Shown here: positions 11,117 through 22,124 of the stretch, in pieces
Position numbering within the stretch: position 1 is the stretch's first letter
Layout of the letters: each line of letters begins with the position of its first letter
Source of the DNA: Cladophialophora immunda
Lineage: Eukaryota > Ascomycota > Eurotiomycetes > Chaetothyriales > Herpotrichiellaceae
Reading direction: 5' to 3'
Length of the DNA: 64,000 nucleotides
NCBI RefSeq assembly: GCF_000835495.1
Contig: NW_015622548.1
Coordinates: forward strand, 372,001 to 436,000
Position numbers and translations under genes: made by a program
Notes under the pieces: generated by a model
The model's database searches: none
Seen by the model: the letters and a program-made list of their open reading frames with translations, nothing else
Told to the model about the DNA's origin: nothing

Positions 11117-11888
11117 ATGCTCCTCGTCAACGAAAGCAAGTACTCCCGCCTCAGCGGCTCCGAGTCGGACGAACTTCCAGCGGAGGGCGCACGTCTTCTT
11201 CAGCCGAACAAGAAGTTCACCTTGCGGGATGTGGTGGCCGTTGGCATGCTGGCAGCATTCATTTCCAGCGCGCTCGCGGTCAGTGCGGTGTTGGCCACGC
11301 ACAGTGTCTCGCAACCACCCGACCTGAACAAGACAGCTCCACAGGTCCTTGATTGTGGTCACAGTGTTGCTGAAGCCCGAAAAAAAGGCTGCACATTTGA
11401 CCCACTCACAGTTGCGTGGCTTCCTGCACAATGCCCGCGAGACGGTGCGGACGAATTCGTCGATTCTGCAGATGCATCCTGGCGTTATTGGCATGACCGT
11501 ACGTTTCCCATAATCTCCCTCCTTGCTCGCGGAGAGCATGCACCTGTTTTCCCAGAGACAAATGCGGCAAACGACAGGGCTGACATGGGGCATCAACACC
11601 CCCCAAAAAGAAGCAGGACAGATGGAGATCACCGGAGGATATGAAAACTTGTCCCAGATCGGCGGGGACGGGGTGTACTGGACAACCACGGCTGAGCATT
11701 GGACGCACCGTGTCTTCATGTTGTGGAGGGTGCACGCGGTCCTTGCACGCGGGGGCAGGATCGATTGGATGACGGCGACCCAGACTCACAGCCATCACTG
11801 TCTGATGATGTTGTTGAATGCCACCAAGTTGGCTCCGCGGCGGAATGAGATCCACACGTACGGCTATGTCAGGTTCGGCTCGTGTTGA
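11117..11888 (+). CDS. Divergent UstYa-like membrane protein with Cys block, copy C (first motif degenerate)
   Basis: Exons 11117-11498 and 11578-11888 give 230 aa. A membrane helix lies at about 38-60. A cysteine block at 80-106 reads C-G-(x)6-A-(x)4-C-x-FD-(x)5-AWLPAQC. The C-terminal half has two His-rich sites in the places of the UstYa motifs: HWTHR (168-172), where the expected Cys is Arg, and HSHHC (198-202), which is complete. I recognise the Cys-block family as widespread, uncharacterised fungal membrane proteins; relating it to UstYa rests on the paired HxxHC pattern and the gene neighbourhood. The lost Cys suggests a non-catalytic or partner role. The acceptor at 11577 was chosen because it alone keeps the frame; a slightly different splice is possible. 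An upstream in-frame start is possible but lacks support. Confidence 0.75.
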
Positions 11889-12932
11889 TCGCGTATCTGT
11901 CAGCAGAACCAGAGGCAGAGGCAGAGCCTAATGAGGACGTTGAAGACGAGGTGTTGAGTAGATCTGATTCGGGTCTACAGGGTGGGGAGTTCGTATTGGC
12001 AATTGTGCCCCTTTTCCTACTGTGAATAACCCAATGGTGGCCCACTTTACCATATCCTTTTACGGTCTCTCCAAATCCCTCATCGGGACTAGTGCCATGT
12101 TAATCGGCGTTAGCCTATCATCTACTCGGTACGACCATGTGAGATTGATCGATCGTTCCACAGCGAGTCGTTCTACGATTCCTGAACGGACAAATCCCGT
12201 GGAAGGATTCTCCCTGCGTCGATTGACCGGAGGGCTTTGTGCTTGGCATAAGAAAAGCCTTGACTTGACGTTCTCCCCCTACAGCTGTGCTGTTTCTTCA
12301 AGTGTCCGGGGCAGGACCCGCGAGGGGGAATGGTGATAGACACTTTCTCCTTCCTTGTTGCTGCGGCGTATATCACCTCTCTAAGAAGGTGGTTTGCAGC
12401 CACGGACATATGCTGATCGGTAAGCCCACAGATGGAGAAACACCTTACTACTTCCTCATGACGGCCACTCTGAATCCACTGATGGCCAAGGAGGATAGGC
12501 TCTTCTCGAGACCTCTCGCTCTTGAATCCTACCTATGCAACTTTCCTTTTCTGTCACCGATGATCTGAAGCTGTGCAGGAGATTGACGCTCCCTCTCACC
12601 AATGACAGCTTGGTTTCCTTCGTCTGTGTATGCCGCGGGAGGGAGGTCGAGCGATGGAGGTTACCTCACATCTTAAACCCACGGAAATCCGATACCTGGC
12701 GTTGCCATGAATTGTACAGGGGCCTCCATCGAGTTTGATGGCAGGCTTGGTTTAACAGTGTGAGAACGTTGAGAGAGATTGAGAAAAGAAAGAATGGCAA
12801 GGCTATATCAGGCGTGAGTCTCAGTAAAAGGTTCTTGGTGCTCGATGCTCAGTAGCTGATACACCCATTCAAAGCGACATCATCCCCGCCTCTACGTCTT
12901 CAGAAAGTCTTCTGAGTCAAGATACTGTGACC
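11889..12932. other. Intergenic
   Basis: About 1 kb between copies C and D. Short frames only; none has recognisable features. Confidence 0.6.
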
Positions 12933-13772
12933 ATGCTGGAGGCAGGGGAGGCAGAGAGCTACCGCGACAGGGCTGCCGGCGAGAAGCGTGGTCGAAAGAG
13001 ACCAACCGTCTCCTTTTCTGGAATCACGCCACATGGGGCTGGGAGAGGCAGCAATGTCTTCCGCTTCATCTTCAACCTCGTCATCTACACAATGGCCTTC
13101 GTGGGGGTTGTGCTCGCCATGAACCAAGTCATCACGCAGTCAAGGCCGTCCAGCCGTGCCACTGTCCGCCCTCTGGTCGAGAAGACCACCCCAAAGACAA
13201 ACGGCCTGGCACTGTTGGAGAATGTCGGGGCAGGAAACTCGACGGGCCGCCACCACAAGTACTGCTACTGCGGCTACACCATGGATGAAATGCGCGAGAA
13301 CAACTGCACGTTCGACACTTTGGCCATGGCCTGGCTTCCACCGTACTGCCGCGACGAGGAATTGACGGCCGAGTTTGACCGATCTGGGCCTGGGCCTAAT
13401 GGCAGCTGGACATACTGTAAGTAACTCCCTCTGGAGAGAAACACAAAAAGACGGAGCGTTGGAGATTTGCAACTCACAATACTTCGGGTTGGAGCTGACA
13501 CCAAAGCAGGGCTGGACTACAACCACACCATCCCCATCACCATCGAGCAAGTAGGTCTCATGGGCTTCCAAGTCGATCACGGCAATGTGTACATGGCGTG
13601 GGAGTGGCACGTCACGCACTGCCTCTTCTACTGGAAGAAGATCCATCGCCAACGATACACGGGAGTGATGATCGAGCCCCGGTACGACAAGGAGAGCCAC
13701 GTGATGCATTGCTTGCACGCGGTCCTGCATCCTCGGTGGACGACGTACTCTGGCGTGGTGTTGAATTCGTGA
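12933..13772 (+). CDS. Divergent UstYa-like membrane protein with Cys block, copy D
   Basis: Exons 12933-13416 and 13510-13772 give 248 aa. The membrane helix is at about 43-65. The Cys block starts at CYCG (111-114) and runs through C125-x-FD-(x)5-AWLPPYC139, closely matching copy C. The SWTYW sequence at the splice junction matches SWRYW in copy C. Both paired motifs are complete: HVTHC (195-199) and HVMHC (225-229). Copies C and D are therefore tandem paralogues within the RiPP cluster, with D the intact member. Probable location is the secretory membrane system with the His/Cys domain in the lumen. Function is inferred from neighbours only. Confidence 0.82.
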
Positions 13773-14598
13773 GATGGTCCGTCCAGAAGAGTAGATACTC
13801 CTGTTCATCTCGGCGTAATATCAGCAGTCCAGAGGGTTTCGTGTGGATTCGACGTCCCTCAAGGCAATACATAGCTAGGATCCAACCACAGGATGGGCAG
13901 CAGCGCGTTGAGTGATCCGAGTAATAGTGAGCAAGGAATGCATGTTTAAAGATGCACTGTATACCACAAGAGCTCACGGCGGTCTTGACGCTGTTTTACG
14001 GCGTGAGTCGTACAACCGTTGGAATGCTGCCTGGGTAGCTAAGGTCGATATGCGTATACTCACTCTCTGAAATGGTCCCGAGCCCGGCGCCAATGATGTG
14101 CTCGGACTTTGGAGTGTTTTAGATGTTTGGAGAGTTTGCAGTGTTTGTCGACGAGAGAACAACCCCCTCCTGTGCCGAGCCTGCGTCTCCGCTTCACCTC
14201 CGCGCCTCCATCTCCATGATCGCAACTCCATTCGCCACCGTCTTGTTCGAGAAGATCAATATCTGCAACCCATAAATGTTTTCCACTGGCAACCTTCAAC
14301 GGAAAGCTGTTCGTGGGCCCAACAAGTCATCGCTGTCCGCCTCGGGCGCAGCCTCAAGTGGAGAATTCGTCCTGATCCACAAACACCTCAAGCTCTTGAC
14401 AAGCCCATAATCTCCCGCCAGCATTGCTATCGTCAACCTCGCACAGCATCTACCAGAGGAATAGGGATCAGAGCCAGGCATGACAACAACCTAGTTTATT
14501 CTTAGCATCCGTCCGGGCGGCTGGGGGCTGCTCCTGGCTCAGAAAGCACGGTCCATGGATATTGCGTTTCGCGCGCCGGTTTCCATAAAATCTCCAGC
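13773..14598. other. Intergenic
   Basis: 3' flank of copy D and 5' flank of the NCS1 permease. No gene seen. Confidence 0.6.
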
Positions 14599-16708
14599 AT
14601 GCGCTCCCCTTCTCCCCAAAATGCCGTCGTCGAGCTCGACGACTTTGCGACTTCGTCTTCCGAGCGCATTTCGCGCTGGGAGGCCGCCGAACCGCTCCTG
14701 TCCCAGTCGAACAGTCCTCTCGAGTCAAGGCCCAAGAGCAAAACCGTACCCGGATTCGAGAAATCCAGAGCTGCTCGCCTGCTCTCGAGGCTGCAAACGG
14801 AATCGGAGCCTGGCCTCACAAATTCTCAGTTGATGCTTACCAACCATGACCTGAAGCCGGTCGAGCCACAACGACGCCAGTGGACGGCTTGGAGCTTTGT
14901 CGGTATGGAATTTCGCAGGCAGTTATGAGTATTCTCGCTGACACGCGCTTCCCAGCCTTCTGGATCGCTGACTCGTTCAACATCAACACCTGGATGATTG
15001 CTTCAACCATGCTCACTTCCGGCCTTGCGTGGTGGCATGCATTGATTTGTATTCTGATTGGGTATTCAGCCTCGGCGATGCTGGTCTGCTCGACTGCGCG
15101 AATAGGAGCCACGTACCATATCTCCTTCCCCGTTGTTTCTCGTGCATCCTTCGGCATCTGGGGATCACTCTGGCCGGTCTTCAACCGAGCCGCCATGGCC
15201 TGTGTCTGGTACGGTGTGCAAGCTTGGATTGGTGGCCAGTGCATCACATTAATGATTCGATCGATCTGGCCATCCTTCTACACTCTGCACAATGGCATCC
15301 CTGATTCAGGCACCAACACGAGGGACTTTGTGGGATTCTTCATTTTCTGGGTCGCATCTCTTCCTGCCATCTGGTTGCCCGTCCACAAGATTCGCTACCT
15401 CTTCATGGTCAAGTCTTACATCGTGCCGGTAGCTGGACTTTCCCTCTTTGGCTGGGCGGTCAGCCGTGCACACGGCATGGGCCCGATAGTGAGAGAGCCG
15501 CCGACTGCCTCGGGTTCTGCACTTGCATGGGGATGGGTGATTGGTATCATGAGTTCTATTGCCAACTTTGCAACTCTGATTGTCAATAACCCCGACTTCT
15601 CCCGTTTCGCCAGAAAACCGCGAGATGCTCTCTGGACACAGCTCTTCACCATCCCTATCGGGTTCGTGGTGACTTCTTTTGTGGGTATTGTCGTGTCCTC
15701 GTCGTCAAAGGTCATCTACGGTACAGCTATTTGGAATCCCTTGGAACTTCTCTCTCAGTTCCTCCTGGACGATGCGACATCGGCGGAGAGATTTGGCGTC
15801 TTTGTCATTGCGTTCGCGTTTGCGCTTGCCCAGCTGGGAACGAATATTGCAGCGAACAGCGTTTCAGCAGGTACGGATATGGCAGCCTTACTGCCTAGAT
15901 ACCTCAACATCCGCCGAGGAGGCTACATCTGCGCGATCATCGGCCTCTGCATGTGGTGAGCCTTCACCTAACCCGCGCACCCCTGTTGAAAAAACTCTCT
16001 TCCCCGAACCCTGCCCTTGAGTTTGACAGATCCTTTAGATGCTAACAGCACACCAGCCCCTGGAATTTGTTGAAGACCTCGAACAATTTCACCACATATC
16101 TATCGGCATACAGCGTCTTCCTGTCTTCGATTGCGGGCGTCATCTTCTGCGACTACTATTTCGTGCGCAAGGGATATTACTCGGTCAGAGATCTCTACTC
16201 GGCTCGGATAGGATCACCATATTACTATCATTTCGGCATATCATGGCGCGCATATGCCTCGTATATATGTGGCGTTCTCATCAACGTTGTTGGTTTCGCC
16301 GGCGCGGTTGGGGCCAAAGTACGTTCATCCCTCGTCCACGATGGCCTCGCTTGTTAGATGCCATAACCCACATCCAAAACAAAAGAAGAAAACGAACTAA
16401 TCTATATTTTGGTCTCCGGAAAGGTACCCATCGAAGCGAACTACATCTACAGAGTCAACTTCTTTGCCGGGTTTCTGGTCGCTCTCGTCGTGTACTATTT
16501 GCTGTGTTGGATCAAGCCCGTCCCCGCGACGAGCTCGGTATGGTGCGAAAAGGGCGACGGAGCAGGTGACCAGTTCAGCCTGGCCAACTCGCCAGACGAC
16601 GGATTTGATGAAAGCGCTGTTGAGATGACGAGCACGGACGGCGGGGCAAGTAGGGAGAAGATCGACAGGTATCGGGACAGGCTCAGACGCGATTCGAACC
16701 GCGGATGA
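14599..16708 (+). CDS. NCS1-family nucleobase/allantoin/thiamine-type permease
   Basis: Exons 14599-14902, 14956-15955, 16057-16318 and 16424-16708 give 616 aa, normal for fungal Fur-type NCS1 carriers. The hallmark [11 protein letters not shown] lies in the first membrane segment, with [17 protein letters not shown] following and about 12 hydrophobic segments overall. The hydrophilic N-terminus (about 100 residues) and C-terminus are cytosolic. Members carry uracil, allantoin, uridine or thiamine-type substrates with H+ across the plasma membrane; the substrate cannot be read here. It is collinear with the four cluster genes, 826 bp after copy D. Membership in the cluster is possible but not required. 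Confidence 0.92.
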
Positions 16709-17299
16709 TGTTCCAGAGTCTCCCCTTGCGAGTAGAATTGAGACGAAATAGAAGCAGTGCACATCCAATCTAGTCATGTTGCGGACAGAGGAGCCCGACT
16801 TGCTCAAAACAGGCAGGGAGGTACCGAGCGCGTAGCGGCAAAGGATGCCTGGTAGCCTGATATATGTGGACCTTCTTCCCGGGTCGGCAAGTATCTACCT
16901 AGGTAGAAAGTAATAGGGGAGTGAAGAGATAATGGATGGGGAGTGAGGATGAGGAGTGAGGAGGTGAATAAAAGGCTAAAGGTATAAAACAAGGCTACCC
17001 GCTTGATAACACCGCAATGCAATGCAATGATCCTCGTTAAAATCTGTGCGTAACTAACTACCTTATCTATATTGCGCAGTATGAATTTGGCGATGTATGA
17101 TGTTCGCAAGCATGAAATGGACGGCCTCCGGCTAACGCACCAACACATACGCTGGAGGGGCGGTACCAACATCAATCATCATCATCAATCGTGACATGGC
17201 CGATGTCGATGAGATCCCCACGTAAAGTGCAAATGTAAACTCCCGTGTAGATGCCACTTTTTTCATGGACACTCTGGATCAATCAAATCCATCAATCAA
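16709..17299. other. Intergenic, between convergent genes
   Basis: Holds the 3' ends of the permease and the glutamate-cysteine ligase. Contains one TACCTAGGTA palindrome; no gene. Confidence 0.6.
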
Positions 17300-19682
17300 T
17301 CAATCATCCACCCCCTTGGCGCGTTCTTTGGCCGAGAGCATCTCCCAGCCCGTGGCAAACTTGCCCCGGCCCTTCTTGCGGCGGTTGCCCATCTCCTGGG
17401 TCTCTTCGATGTCGCGCACCGCGGCGAACAGGTCGTAGACGATCTTGTCGCCGACGGCGCTGTCGCCCTTGTACGCCGGGTGGCGGCGTGTGAACTCGCG
17501 GATCCACTTGGCGGCCGTCCAGAGCGTGCCGTTGGCCCGCTTGCGGATCAGGTCCAGGTACACGGCTAGGTGGCAGCGCGTGTCGACGTCGATGTTGACG
17601 CTGTCCAGGTACGACTCGACCAGCGGGATCAGCCCGGGGAATCCGTCGCACGCGCCGCCGCCGCCGTTGATGACCTCGTTGATCGTCATCAGTGTGTACT
17701 CCTCGTCGACGGGGCCGAATGACGACTCGATGGTCTCTGCTGACGCCGACGCTGGCGCGTGGCCTGACTGGTTCGTGGTCTCTTGTTGATGTGGTGGGGG
17801 TGGTGTGGACTCCCCGCTCGACGGCGGCTCGCTGATCCCGTTCAACACCGGCGACTGTTTCGGACTCTTCTTCGGAAACGGATCCTTTCTGAACCAGAAT
17901 TTCTCCTTCATGACTGCGTCCCGGAGGTGCGCCGTCTCCATGTTCTCGGTCGTGCGCGGGATCGGGATGTACAGGTTGAGGTCGAAGCTCAAAATGGCCC
18001 GCGTGACGAGCACGATGAAAATGGCAAACGCGGCGTTCTCAAAGTCGGTGATTTGGATCTCCATGCTCCGGAACTCGACGCGCCAGCCGATATCCGCGTC
18101 CGGAGGCGGCGGCTTGAACCGCATGTGCTGCCAGTTCGTGCTCTGGATGTTTTCGAAGTGGTTCGAGCCCTCCGGGTCGAGGGCCTTCAGGTCTTCGGAG
18201 AAAATGACGATAGGGTCGCGGATGAAGAGGTGCGCAAAATGCGTGGCCAGAAGGTTGTCCATGCCTCCGTTGAGTAGCTTCTGTTTGAGTTCTTCGTTGA
18301 CGACCAGGTCAGGGTCCATGTATTCAGGCCGTAGGCGGGGATCTTGCGCGATGTATGTGCTATTGCTGGCATATCGGGATTTGGGTATTCGCCACCGATC
18401 GTTCTTCAGGGGCACCTCGCCCAGTTCTTCTGCGGTGCGGTCGTCGACCGCTCGAGAGATTTGGTTCCATCGAACATCCGTGTCGACCAGAAAACCTTTG
18501 TATATCGGCGTGGCAGCGGTCAGCGCCAACATGATTGGGCCCAGTGGAGAGAGCTGGTCGTAGAGGGTTCGGCCTTCGCGGATATTCTTGGCTTGAAACG
18601 TAATCTGCAAGCAGCAGCTGCCCATGCCAAAAGCCATGGCATCCATGTAGACACAATCCGGCTTGACAGCGCCGTTGCGAACGTCGTCGTCTTCGGGCCA
18701 TTTATGCAGGTCGTAATTGACCGTTGGATCGTGAAAAGGAGACGGGGTGTTTTTATCCTTGAAGACGGGGACGTTGATTTCCACTTTCCTCCCCCTCCGC
18801 GACCGGATGTTGGCAGCCAATGTCGGAAACCGAATGTGGGGGTTGGCAATCTCATCCGGCACAAACTGTGATCGCAAGGCTGGGCCCGAGGGAGGGTAGT
18901 CGGGCTGGATAGAGTCGGGCAGTCCCAGGCGGGGGAACGTGGTTAATGTGATCGGGAACTGATCAGGTTCCATGTGGTTTGTGGCGATCTCGCGCCGAAG
19001 CCTCATGTCGGGCTCGACGTCGAGTAAATCTTTGAAATCGATACCCCATGGCTTCCCTGGGGTAGCTTCGAGCATGAAGCGACCGAATTCAGGATGGAAC
19101 GTCGGAAGGGCACCGCTTCGACTGGGATCAGGAGTCAGTAGATGCAGGCTAACGGTGGACAAGCAGGGACTGTAAACTACTCACACAACACCATCTTGCA
19201 AATCAGGGACGACGGCATCCTTCTTCGACAGCGCCTCATCTCTGGCCAAAGACTTTAACACATCGGCCTGGCATAGCGATAGCCGAACCTTTTGATGTTC
19301 TTCATCGATTGCGACAACGAGGTACTCGACCTGGTGTTGGATGAAGGGGACTGTTTAGTAATACGGACGGACATCCGGCCGAAGGGGGGAAAAATCATAC
19401 CTCGTCACCCCAAAGGAGGGCATCACGCTCTTTACCCTTGGCCTTGCGCCATATTGCGAGCAATTGCTTGGACGGGTATCAGCAAGTAGAAGTAGGAACT
19501 GTGGTACATTAGGGGCACTTTCTGCCTCCCCTTACCTCGATACCCCATTCCCGAACCTGGTTCGCTGCCTTTTTGGCATCTGGCCAATCCAAGGCCGTCC
19601 CTAACGCTCTGCATCCCGTGAATAAAGTGCCCAGGGGAGAAGGGGTCGGAAAAAGGGTCTTTGGCACCTACAAAAGACCCAT
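17300..19682 (-). CDS. gcs1: Glutamate-cysteine ligase catalytic subunit
   Basis: Exons on the minus strand: 19682-19672, 19608-19536, 19466-19401, 19330-19185 and 19121-17300, giving 705 aa, the usual fungal length. It makes gamma-glutamylcysteine from Glu, Cys and ATP, the first and rate-limiting step of glutathione synthesis in the cytosol. The N-terminus, MGLLALGTALDW, is assembled across an 11-nt first exon; LLWGDEVEYLV, FHPEFGRFMLEATPG and FPRLG are family blocks, and FQAKNIREGRTLYDQL...PIYKGFL continues the catalytic domain. A Ser/Pro/Thr-rich insert lies near the C-terminus, as in other fungi. All exon phases close. Family assignment is certain; only the tiny first exon is hand-inferred. 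Confidence 0.95.
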
Positions 19683-20997
19683 ATTGGAAAATAGGCAAGT
19701 ATAGTTTCAAATGTAAGAATGGCTACTTTTGGAAGTTTCGCCGCAATGAAGCCGGGGGCAAAAGATGATCAGGGAGAAAAAGGAATCAAAAAAGATGGGT
19801 AACAATTCAACCCAAAGTCTTCGATTCGGTAGTGAGCAGCCAGAGCGATGGTGCCATTTCCGGAGCCATCTAGGGGAGACACATGGCGTCCTTCGAAAAG
19901 AGGAAATGCTATCGGGAACTTATCGACCCTTCGTCTTTTCCCCAGTCGAATGTGAATAGACGGATGTTCCTCTCGAGAATGGAAAAAGGCCCCGAATTGC
20001 CGGAATAGCACGATGGGCCAAACGCTCGACTGGTTGTGACGTTGTCTTATGCGATTTTTTTTTTTCTCTTCCCAGGGCGCAGCGACTAAACGGCAGACTT
20101 CGGGCGGAAACAGCCGCAGTGTGGGAGAGAGAGGAAAACCTTGGCTGGGTGGGTTTGGAGGTGAGAGCCTCGACCGTGGGGTTGAATTGGCAATAGGAGA
20201 AAGGCTGTATCAGGATGGATAGAAGTTGGCAAATGAGACGGTCCTCGTATTTACAACTTGTAGGCGGGAGATCTCGCGTGGCACGGCGTACAGAAGGCCA
20301 TCTCACACACTTCGTGGGTGGGATGACGGGATACAAGGCCTAGAAGGGAGGTGGTACTGGTCCCGGATTCTGCAAAGATTTCCAATTAGTCATCATCAGC
20401 GGTTTATGGGAGGAAAAGAGATCAATGCCTTGAATCATTGTTCAAGATGCCGCTGAGCGCCGGTGATATCCGCGGAAGTGACTGCGACCAAGCAAGCGAG
20501 TAGAGGGCTATCCTGCGAGCCCTGTCACTTCAATTTCGTATCGCTTAGGCAAGATACTGCACAGTCAGAAGTGGACGTGGGGGTTCTCGTATACAGTTTC
20601 ACCATGTCAAGAGATATATCGCGATGCGCAGACTTTATGTGGGTGTCTTTTTTGCGACGGGAAGTGGGAGGGATAGGTCGGATCACGTGACGTCAGTATT
20701 CCTCCCGGTGGTTGGGCATATTGTTGCCCACCAAACCGACCTTGTCTTGAATGCGGACTGGTTTTCTCTTTGGGAGGGTCAATAATTCCCATAACTAGCT
20801 GTAACAGCCTCAGTGATCTGAGAATGTCTCACGGACAGAGTCTCGGGGAGTCTGTCCTGGCCGTGATCGTGTGGGTTATCCCTCCTCTGTAGACGCCTTC
20901 GAGAGTCCGTCACCCAGTGAACTGTTTCCCATATATACAACCGAGGTCCCTTGCGAGCCTCGAATCCCATTTTTGTTGTGCACTCGAATCACTCCCT
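19683..20997. other. Intergenic, promoter side of glutamate-cysteine ligase
   Basis: About 1.3 kb. Apart from the composite site at 20684-20695 nothing is supported. Confidence 0.6.
20684..20695. promoter_or_regulatory. Composite CACGTG/TGACGTCA site
   Basis: CACGTGACGTCA joins a palindromic E-box to a palindromic CRE. It lies about 1 kb upstream of the glutamate-cysteine ligase start and 0.3 kb past the NDUFB7 stop. In yeast, Cbf1/Met4 act at CACGTG in sulfur genes, so a link is plausible, but distance and chance occurrence limit confidence. Confidence 0.35.
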
Positions 20998-21492
20998 CTA
21001 TTTGTCCGCCGCAGCCTTGGCCGCCCGGATTTCGTCCATCTTCGCAACCCTCTTCTTGAACTCCTCGTACTGGCATTTCTCGTAGCTGTGTCGCTCGGTC
21101 TGTTGCCCACCCACAAAAGGAGCAGAATCGAAAGTTAGTCCAGATCATCATTCAAGTCCCAGCGCCCATTACATGGACATCATTTCCACAAACGAATGGG
21201 TGACGAAAAAAACGCACCTCACACTTCCAGGGCAGGTACCATGTCTCGTGCCGGCATTTATTGAGGGGTATCAGGAGGTTTGCGCAGCTGTCGCGGTAGG
21301 CGAGAGGTAGCCTGGCTTCGGACATTGCTTGTCTGGACGCTGGAGCTGTAGCAGGCAGAATGGGCTGACATTAGCTTTCATCCCGGGTGGCTTCTCTCAC
21401 TGCACGGGGACGAGAGGGCGAAGACTCAGAGAATGCGTACCGGCACCGTCTCCCAGGCCGATGGCCTCTTTGACCGATTCTATGACCGCCAT
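20998..21492 (-). CDS. ndufb7: NADH:ubiquinone oxidoreductase subunit NDUFB7 (B18)
   Basis: Exons on the minus strand: 21492-21441, 21345-21218 and 21099-20998, giving 93 aa. It is an accessory subunit of mitochondrial complex I, located on the intermembrane-space side and held by a CHCH fold. The core ARLPLAYRDSCANLLIPLNKCR with WYLPWKCE and ERHSYEKCQYEEF is diagnostic. Both twin CX9C motifs are present: CANLLIPLNKC and CETERHSYEKC, the second formed by splicing exons 2 and 3. The start is the first ATG of the exon. No cleavable presequence is expected, since such proteins use the Mia40 route. Confidence 0.95.
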
Positions 21493-22124
21493 GCTGAAGG
21501 GCGAGCCGCACAGGGGGTAGAAAATCCGGGGTTGATGGCGAAGCACCGAGCTCTTTCGACCTGCGATTGATCTGGAAGGTAGCTGCAACTATCGGGCGAC
21601 GTACTTGGCGCAACAGCGCATTAAGGTACGGCGGAGCAAAAGAGCCGCGAAGCTCTTCTCGTCTGGCCTTCGTTTTCCTGGCCACGTGAGACCGTGCACT
21701 ATTCGCGAATTGCCTACCCCGGAGTGGCTTACTCTCGACGTTTCTGTGGCTGGCTCGTTCAATACGCGCATTTTAGTCGTTGCTCTGAATATGACCAATC
21801 ACACAGCTGGGGATTCCATAAGCCAGCCGTTCACCGAGAGGACTCGCACATCAAACTGCTCCCTTTGGGATGCCGTGGATCAACTTCGTCGAGGACCATG
21901 ACTCAAATCTCCTTCTGCCTCTCGGTTCTGCAGGAAATTGCTCTTACTCGAAAAGATAAATAGGCGCGAGGGGCTTCCACAGTGTGATTCTAATTAAATC
22001 AGAGTCAAACATTCATCCTCGAGATCACTCACCTAGGTCTACGAGATAGAGGACAATCCCTTGGGACCCATTTGAACATACAGTGATACCAACTTGGAAG
22101 GCTCTTGCACCCACGAAAAACAAA
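21493..22124. other. Divergent promoter region
   Basis: Separates the NDUFB7 and alkyltransferase genes, which are transcribed away from each other. No additional gene seen. Confidence 0.6.
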
